From the IMG/VR virus record IMGVR_UViG_3300010389_000040, positions 1 to 41,033 of that record: DNA of 41,033 nt; one strand, 5' to 3'. Both the position numbers and the translations under genes were made by a program. Positions 37,137 to 41,033 of the stretch are shown piece after piece (the stretch's first letter is position 1; each line of letters starts with the position of its first letter). The stretch comes from a virus. The notes under the pieces were generated by a model. It did no database searches. It was not told the origin of the DNA and saw only the letters and a program-made list of their open reading frames with translations.

Positions 37137-37358
37137 TTAGATTGTGCAACACCCACAACATGGCGCATCTTCGCACCTGCCGCGAGCGTTGCGCGTGTAG
37201 GTTTTGCCGCCTATTTGATACGAATTGACATGGCCACCATTGGCGCATGTTAAATGACGCACGCGCCATGCGCCGGATCGGCCACGAAACAACAAACCAC
37301 CATGGGCCGGCACTTCGCCGCCGCATGTGTCACATTCACCCCTGAACTTATTAACCAT
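37137..37358 (-). CDS. Cys-rich zinc-binding protein, 73 aa
   Basis: Eight cysteines: CDTC (C9, C12), C38, C62 and the terminal CCGCC cluster (C67, C68, C70, C71). The middle (GGLLFRGRSGAWRVRHLTCA) is basic, so nucleic-acid binding is plausible. GGAGG lies six bases before ATG 37358, inside the end of the upstream gene; the leader differs from the GGAGCCA type. Confidence 0.65.
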   Translation of the reverse strand: MVNKFRGECDTCGGEVPAHGGLLFRGRSGAWRVRHLTCANGGHVNSYQIGGKTYTRNARGRCEDAPCCGCCTI

Positions 37359-37542
37359 GGTTAACCTCCATAAATTCTTCGCATAAGTGCCTGTATTCAT
37401 AATTTTTTGAACACACACATGCGCCGCGCCAATATACGCACCAGACAAAATCAGGTATGACAAGGGCCAGCACATAAGGCCCATGGCGCTTTGCTATTTG
37501 GCTTTGTGGCCACAACCGCGAATTGTCCACATTTAAAAGCAT
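37351..37542 (-). CDS. Hypothetical protein, 63 aa
   Basis: Small protein with a hydrophobic, aromatic and Cys-containing middle (YVLALVIPDFVWCVYWRGAC). Start ATG 37542 after AAGGGGGA. It overlaps the next gene by 8 bases; its last codons carry the next SD. No family recognised. Confidence 0.5.
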   Translation of the reverse strand: MLLNVDNSRLWPQSQIAKRHGPYVLALVIPDFVWCVYWRGACVCSKNYEYRHLCEEFMEVNHG

Positions 37543-37553
37543 GACAATCCCCC

Positions 37554-38252
37554 TTATGCTTGTATCTGGATAAAGCCGGTATCTCTACCGGCCGTTTTTG
37601 CTCTTGTTTGGCCTTTCGATTTAAGGCCCACGACAACGCTGACGGGGTCTAAAAATCTCAGGTCATGCGCGTCACCGTCTATCACGCTATAACCATGGTG
37701 TGTGTCGGGTACATCATCAAAAACCATGGCAACATTAAACCCGGCCATGATTGCGTTTTGAGTGTCAATCTGTGTCCAACTGCACCCGGCGGAAACCGTC
37801 ACATGGTAATTGGGCATGCTCGGTATATCTTGCCATGGGCGTTTTGTATAATCAAAAAATTGCACTTTTGGAAACATATCAAAAATTGTCACCGGGCCGC
37901 CCATGACAGGCATGCGCCACCATGGCAAATCGCTGAACGTATTTAAACGGCATGCCAATTTGAGGCCGGTGCTTTTTGCTGTTTTCTCTGCAAGTTTCAA
38001 CTCGCCCAAGAGCATGGCCCAAAAAATGTCACGATCCTGAAAGAACAGGTTTGTTCTTTCAATTCGCGCGTTTATCACATTTGGAAAAATCCCCCGGCCA
38101 GCGGTAAATATGCATGCCTCCTCGCATCCGTCGGAATACTGGCATGTATTATATCCGCTGATCCGGTGCGGTGCCAGTTCAAGATTGACCTGCAAATAAC
38201 CATGCCGGTGCGCCTTTAATGCTTTGGTATTCTGTTGGGTTAATATCTTCAT
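37554..38252 (-). CDS. Phage protein with conserved three-Cys motif, unknown function
   Basis: A 232-residue protein that I recognise as a widespread phage family of unknown function. Landmarks are GYLQVNLELAPHRISGYNTC, then SDGCEEACIFTAGRGIFPNV (C37, C43, C47), RIERTNLFFQDRDIFWAML, LACRLNTFSDLPWW, FPKVQFFDYTKRPW, and near the end VIDGDAHDLRFLDP with VVVGLKSKGQ. The C-x5-C-x3-C cluster, followed by a barrel-like strand/helix pattern, could hold a metal or Fe-S cluster; this is inference. The leader is AGAGGAGCCAACC immediately before ATG, a 12-base exact complement of the candidate RNA loop. Confidence 0.8.
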   Translation of the reverse strand: MKILTQQNTKALKAHRHGYLQVNLELAPHRISGYNTCQYSDGCEEACIFTAGRGIFPNVINARIERTNLFFQDRDIFWAMLLGELKLAEKTAKSTGLKLACRLNTFSDLPWWRMPVMGGPVTIFDMFPKVQFFDYTKRPWQDIPSMPNYHVTVSAGCSWTQIDTQNAIMAGFNVAMVFDDVPDTHHGYSVIDGDAHDLRFLDPVSVVVGLKSKGQTRAKTAGRDTGFIQIQA

Positions 38253-38268
38253 GGTTGGCTCCTCTGGC

Positions 38269-38451
38269 TTAAAGGTGTTGTGTCAGGATTTCAACGGGCT
38301 TGTTATCAACTGCCATCAACCAAACATGCACCATGTGGCGCTGGTGCTTTGTGGGCCGGAAATATGCGCATGCATCGTCATGGGCCTTTTTGCTGTTTGG
38401 TGCGTTTATTTCAATATCTTCGGCGCGGAAATATGCCTTATAAGTGTTCAT
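38269..38451 (-). CDS. Hypothetical protein, 60 aa
   Basis: Small protein: MNTYKAYFRAEDIEINAPNS, then KKAHDDACAYFRPTKHQRHM and a final strand with HVWLMAVDNKPVEIL. The strand-helix-strand pattern recurs in small phage early proteins. Leader GGAGCCAACCAC before ATG 38451. Confidence 0.65.
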   Translation of the reverse strand: MNTYKAYFRAEDIEINAPNSKKAHDDACAYFRPTKHQRHMVHVWLMAVDNKPVEILTQHL

Positions 38452-38470
38452 GTGGTTGGCTCCAAATAAT

Positions 38471-38496
38471 GGCCATGCGGAATGCTCCGCATGGCC
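38471..38496 (-). other. Intergenic hairpin 3 of the leftward operon
   Basis: Perfect 11-bp stem GGCCATGCGGA/TCCGCATGGCC with loop ATGC, no T-tract. In mRNA order it follows TAA and a CCACCACC-type stretch and precedes the GGAGCCAACCAC leader. Confidence 0.75.
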
Positions 38497-38505
38497 GGTG
38501 GTGGT

Positions 38506-38751
38506 TTATTCTTCGTCAATGGCTCCGCTGCTGGTCATAAACTCATATGCCTTATTCAATACCAGAGTGGCTTTTGGTATGTCGTTAATGCGCATGGCGT
38601 CTGTTGTTATCCATTCGCCGTTTTCGGTTTGAACACGGCGCACAAGTTGGACACGGCGACATGTAAACCGGCGCCCGTTTTTCTCGTGCGTTTCCTCAAA
38701 AACCATGGCCGACATTGGGCCATGTCTAAAGGTGATTTCGGGTTGTTTCAT
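38506..38751 (-). CDS. Hypothetical protein, 81 aa (possible nucleic-acid binding)
   Basis: Beta-rich N-terminal half (EITFRHGPMSAMVFEETHEK, RRFTCRRVQLVRRVQTENGE), then MRINDIPKATLVLNKAYEFM, a helix. From memory the same plan (four-strand sheet plus helix with 'NDLPKAxxxLxKAYEY') occurs in small proteins of mobile elements; it resembles PC4-like single-strand binding folds, but this is uncertain. Leader AAAAGGAGCCAAC before ATG 38751. Confidence 0.65.
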   Translation of the reverse strand: MKQPEITFRHGPMSAMVFEETHEKNGRRFTCRRVQLVRRVQTENGEWITTDAMRINDIPKATLVLNKAYEFMTSSGAIDEE

Positions 38752-38790
38752 GTTGGCTCCTTTTGTGTTGTGGGGTGGGTGGTTGGGGAT

Positions 38791-39234
38791 TTAAAAAAGG
38801 TTTGCTTCTTTCATGCTCAAAAAGCGCTCCGGCCCCACAATGATGTGGTCTAATAATTCAATCCCTAAAACGTCGCCTGCCTGGGCAAGTCGGCGCGTCA
38901 ACTCTATATCTTCCCGGGTGGGCGTCACGTTGCCGGATGGGTGGTTGTGGGCGACGATCACGGAAACGGCATTGTTTAATAGGGCCGTTTTGAATACTTC
39001 GCGCGGGTGAACAAGTGAGGCGTTCACGGTGCCGATTGACACAACATCCTTGCTCATGATCTGATTGCGTGCGTTCAAGTGAAAGCACACAAAGCGCTCA
39101 CGGTCGGCGCGTTTTTCTTCTTCCAGCAATCCGGCAACATCCGCCGGGCATGTCATGCTCATGATGGATAAGGGCGCGTTGTCGGCGTCGCGTACAATCT
39201 CACATTTTAATAGTCTAAGTCTTGGCGTTCCCAT
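38791..39234 (-). CDS. radC: RadC-like JAB/MPN domain protein
   Basis: A 147-residue protein with the RadC core: ERFVCFHLNARNQIM, VHPREVFKTALLNNAVSVIV, the metal motif HNHPSGN (H96, H98) with D109 in TPTREDIELTRRL, and ELLDHIIVG. It lacks the N-terminal helix-hairpin-helix region of chromosomal RadC and so is the short mobile-element form. The JAMM-type site is intact, so it may be a metallo-protease or nuclease acting on DNA-repair or defence components; its biochemical role is not settled in the family. Leader AAAGGAGCCAACC before ATG, a 12-base exact complement of the candidate RNA loop. Confidence 0.92.
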   Translation of the reverse strand: MGTPRLRLLKCEIVRDADNAPLSIMSMTCPADVAGLLEEEKRADRERFVCFHLNARNQIMSKDVVSIGTVNASLVHPREVFKTALLNNAVSVIVAHNHPSGNVTPTREDIELTRRLAQAGDVLGIELLDHIIVGPERFLSMKEANLF

Positions 39235-39251
39235 GGTTGGCTCCTTTGGGG

Positions 39252-39446
39252 TTAATATCCTAAGTGAATTTTGACCGCGTTTAGGTCAAAACAATATGTA
39301 TATGTATCTTGGCCGGGTATCAAATTATTTAACCAGAGGCCGCTTTTGCCAGCTTCAGCATACCAAGGGCATGCATGATCATCGGCCCACATGGCCATGA
39401 CAATTTGTTTTGGCGTCAATGTTCGCGTCGCTGCTTGTGATAACAT
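39252..39446 (-). CDS. Hypothetical protein, 64 aa (first gene of leftward operon)
   Basis: Contains ATRTLTPKQIVMAMWADDHA, then CPWYAEAGKSGLWLNNLIPG and DTYTYCFDLNAVKIHLGY. Leader AAAGGAGGAAAAAC before ATG 39446, not the GGAGCCA type. It lies next to the AT-rich promoter region at 39447-39582 and so is the promoter-proximal gene. A perfect inverted repeat TTTTGACC/GGTCAAAA lies in its 3' part (39269-39291). Confidence 0.6.
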   Translation of the reverse strand: MLSQAATRTLTPKQIVMAMWADDHACPWYAEAGKSGLWLNNLIPGQDTYTYCFDLNAVKIHLGY

Positions 39447-39582
39447 GTTTTTCCTCCTTTGATGTGATGGATTGACTTATATGTCAATATTAATATAAAA
39501 CCACCAAAAAAACAAGGCTAAAAAATAACATTATTGTCAAGTCCTTTTTTATTTTTGGGCCTGTTTTCGTATATTCCATGGC
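39447..39582. promoter_or_regulatory. AT-rich divergent control region with operator dyad
   Basis: Rightward promoter TTGACT (39472-39477), 16-base spacer, TATAAA (39494-39499). Its -35 lies in the dyad ATTGACTTATATGTCAAT (39471-39488), which matches 15 of 18 bases of the site at 1520-1537. A leftward promoter for the small-gene operon is likely here too: TTGTTT (39515-39510), 17 bases, TAATAT (39492-39487) is the best I can find, with the dyad lying downstream of its -10. A T-rich run at 39541-39557 could also end leftward or rightward transcripts, but no stem was found. Confidence 0.6.
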
Positions 39583-40842
39583 ATGATACCAAACACAAAA
39601 ACCAGGACCGGCATGACGGGTCATTTTCCGGCCCCTTATCAATATGGAATCGAGCCGACCGCAAACCCGGCACAATGGCCACCAATCCCAAAAGGGCATG
39701 AGAGAATACCGAATAATCCATGGGGTCTCACGCAGCCAACAAACCCAGCATGGGCGGATCGTTACCAAGCGCACATGACCGAAATCATAGAGCGTGAATA
39801 TTTGCCCATCTCACCGGCAAACCAACAGCCCGAAGGCGAGCCCGGCGCATGGCTTCAACCTTTCCAAGTGCGAATCCTCAACCATTGCTTTACGCCTCGC
39901 CTTTGCTCGGATGGTTTGTACCGATTCCCATACCATACCATCATATACAGTGATTTGAAAAAATCAGGCAAAACCGGCATGGGTGGTGCAATTTCCTATG
40001 GTTGGTCCAGGTTGGTCGGTGGTGAATTGTACCAACTGGCCAACAGCAAAAAACACAGCGCCGACCGAGCCTATAACCGCATGTTTATGTTCTTGTCCTA
40101 TCTTGAACGCACAAACCCGGCACGCTATCACAAAGAGGTGAAAAGCCGGGGCTTGGAACGCATGGAATCGACCGAAAAAACGGAAGATTTACCATATTGG
40201 CGCATGGAAGCGTTGCCAGTGTCAGCAGGGTCAAGCGCCGGGGGCTTTCAATCGCTCACCGTGTGGGATGAATTATGGAGTTATGAACACGATGAAGCGG
40301 TGCGTTTATTCTCCGAAATGCAACCAATCAGCACGCTACCACCGGCCCAAATTATGCATGAAGGTGCGCCAGTTTCGGTGCAATCGCCCAGCCTCCGGCT
40401 GATTGTGACCTATGCAGGGTACCATGGCGTGAGTGAATTATTGTGGCAATTATACGAGCAAACAGTCAAACCCGATGGCGACACATTGACACCTACCGGG
40501 ATTAAAGCGGATGGGTTGGAAGACCTCCCATGTTATGTCTCCGACGATGGTGGCGTGTTCGCATATTGGAACCAGGACACCCCCCGCATGCCATGGCAAA
40601 TCCCGGCCTACTTCGAGCAAGCGCGCAACGATCCTATCAACCGGCTCCGGCCTGAGGAGTATGCCCGGCTTCATCGCAACCAGTGGACAAGCGCCCATGG
40701 TGCGTTTCTTGACATGGCCCAATATGACGAATGCGCCAACATCGGCGAGGCGCTCCACCTGGCCAACCGCATCGACTGGACGCCAGCCGGGTCGCACATC
40801 GAGATGGCGCGACATGAGATCACGCGAAACCGGCACCGATAG
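39583..40842 (+). CDS. Terminase large subunit, ATPase part
   Basis: A 419-residue protein carrying only the motor domain of TerL. LQPFQVRILNHCF is the N-terminal adenine-binding region, SDLKKSGKTGMGGA the Walker A (K130), SLTVWDELWSYE the Walker B with D229 and E230, and LIVTYAGYHGVSELLWQLYE the coupling motif. FAYWNQDTPRMPWQIPAYFE and LHRNQWTSAHGAFLDMAQYD form the linker that normally runs straight into the nuclease domain. Here the protein stops about 30 residues later with an unrelated tail (TPAGSHIEMARHEITRNRHR). The nuclease domain is a separate gene at 3832-4398. No SD is visible before ATG 39583; ATG 39613 is an alternative. Confidence 0.88.
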   Translation: MIPNTKTRTGMTGHFPAPYQYGIEPTANPAQWPPIPKGHERIPNNPWGLTQPTNPAWADRYQAHMTEIIEREYLPISPANQQPEGEPGAWLQPFQVRILNHCFTPRLCSDGLYRFPYHTIIYSDLKKSGKTGMGGAISYGWSRLVGGELYQLANSKKHSADRAYNRMFMFLSYLERTNPARYHKEVKSRGLERMESTEKTEDLPYWRMEALPVSAGSSAGGFQSLTVWDELWSYEHDEAVRLFSEMQPISTLPPAQIMHEGAPVSVQSPSLRLIVTYAGYHGVSELLWQLYEQTVKPDGDTLTPTGIKADGLEDLPCYVSDDGGVFAYWNQDTPRMPWQIPAYFEQARNDPINRLRPEEYARLHRNQWTSAHGAFLDMAQYDECANIGEALHLANRIDWTPAGSHIEMARHEITRNRHR

Positions 40843-41033
40843 CATACCAACACCCGGCCACGGCAGCATGCAGCAGCAGCACCGATCCACGGCCACGGCT
40901 GCACACTGGCCAACGCCCGGCCACGAATCACGACACGCCAATCGGCCACGGCCCGACGCCATCGACCAGCGCCGACGAGGGGGGGCATCGACCGTCCGGG
41001 CCTCCCCCGCGATGGGGTGGGGGCCTCAAAGGG
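40843..41033. other. GC-rich window end with CGGCCACG repeats and an open frame
   Basis: The last 191 bases are more GC-rich than the rest. CGGCCACG occurs at 40855, 40890, 40918 and 40943. A rightward frame opened by ATG 40814 stays open to the window edge (73 codons, low-complexity product). No known gene is recognised. It could be a packaging (pac/cos) region or terminase-binding site, given the adjacent terminase gene, or foreign or erroneous contig-end sequence. Confidence 0.35.

Overview
The window looks like most or all of the genome of a tailed double-stranded DNA bacteriophage (Caudoviricetes) with a podovirus-type virion. It encodes a portal protein, scaffold, HK97-fold major capsid protein, a P22 gp4-type adaptor and a gp10-type tail protein, but no tape measure, sheath or tail-tube genes. 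Strong GGAG-type ribosome binding sites, consensus -35/-10 promoters, a Zn amidase and a membrane/coiled-coil lysis cluster suggest a Gram-negative bacterial host. No integrase, DNA polymerase, primase or helicase was recognised, so the phage either depends on host replication or the window is incomplete.

Layout. 0.1-1.5 kb: two leftward genes, a C5-cytosine DNA methyltransferase (with a second long reading frame inside it) and an endolysin amidase. They diverge at a compact two-way promoter/operator from a rightward block (1.5-5.7 kb) holding an XRE regulator, a membrane protein, GroES, a small HTH protein, the nuclease half of a terminase and small Cys-rich proteins. A strong intrinsic terminator at 5.8 kb precedes the morphogenesis block (5.9-32.5 kb): portal, scaffold, decoration-like protein, capsid, adaptor, tail proteins, a 1151-residue tail fibre with a predicted signal peptide, a small membrane/cationic cluster that looks like lysis genes, a repeat-rich protein, and a 2303-residue probable ejection protein carrying an exact 258-bp tandem duplication.

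32.5-32.8 kb has no gene but looks like an independent transcription unit for a structured RNA of about 190 nt: a consensus promoter, three hairpins and a T-tailed terminator. 32.8-34.9 kb holds a recombination pair, a Cas4/RecB-like nuclease and a candidate single-strand annealing protein, ending at a bidirectional terminator. 39.4-34.9 kb is a leftward operon of small genes (RadC, a Cys-motif phage protein, zinc-binding and HTH proteins, a 21-residue membrane peptide and a sigma-70 family factor). Eight of its genes share the leader GGAGCCA just before the start codon. The ATPase half of the terminase lies at 39.6-40.8 kb, and the last 190 bases are GC-rich with short repeats.

Most interesting points: (1) the candidate RNA displays, in its 5' hairpin loop, a 12-base sequence exactly complementary to the SD/start region of two leftward-operon genes and partly complementary to six more, which suggests a trans-acting riboregulator; (2) the large terminase is split into separate ATPase and nuclease genes at opposite ends of the window; (3) a long overprinted frame lies inside the methyltransferase; (4) two small genes, a 44-residue cationic peptide and a 21-residue membrane peptide, fall below usual gene-calling limits. 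All functional statements come from reading motifs; no database search was run.
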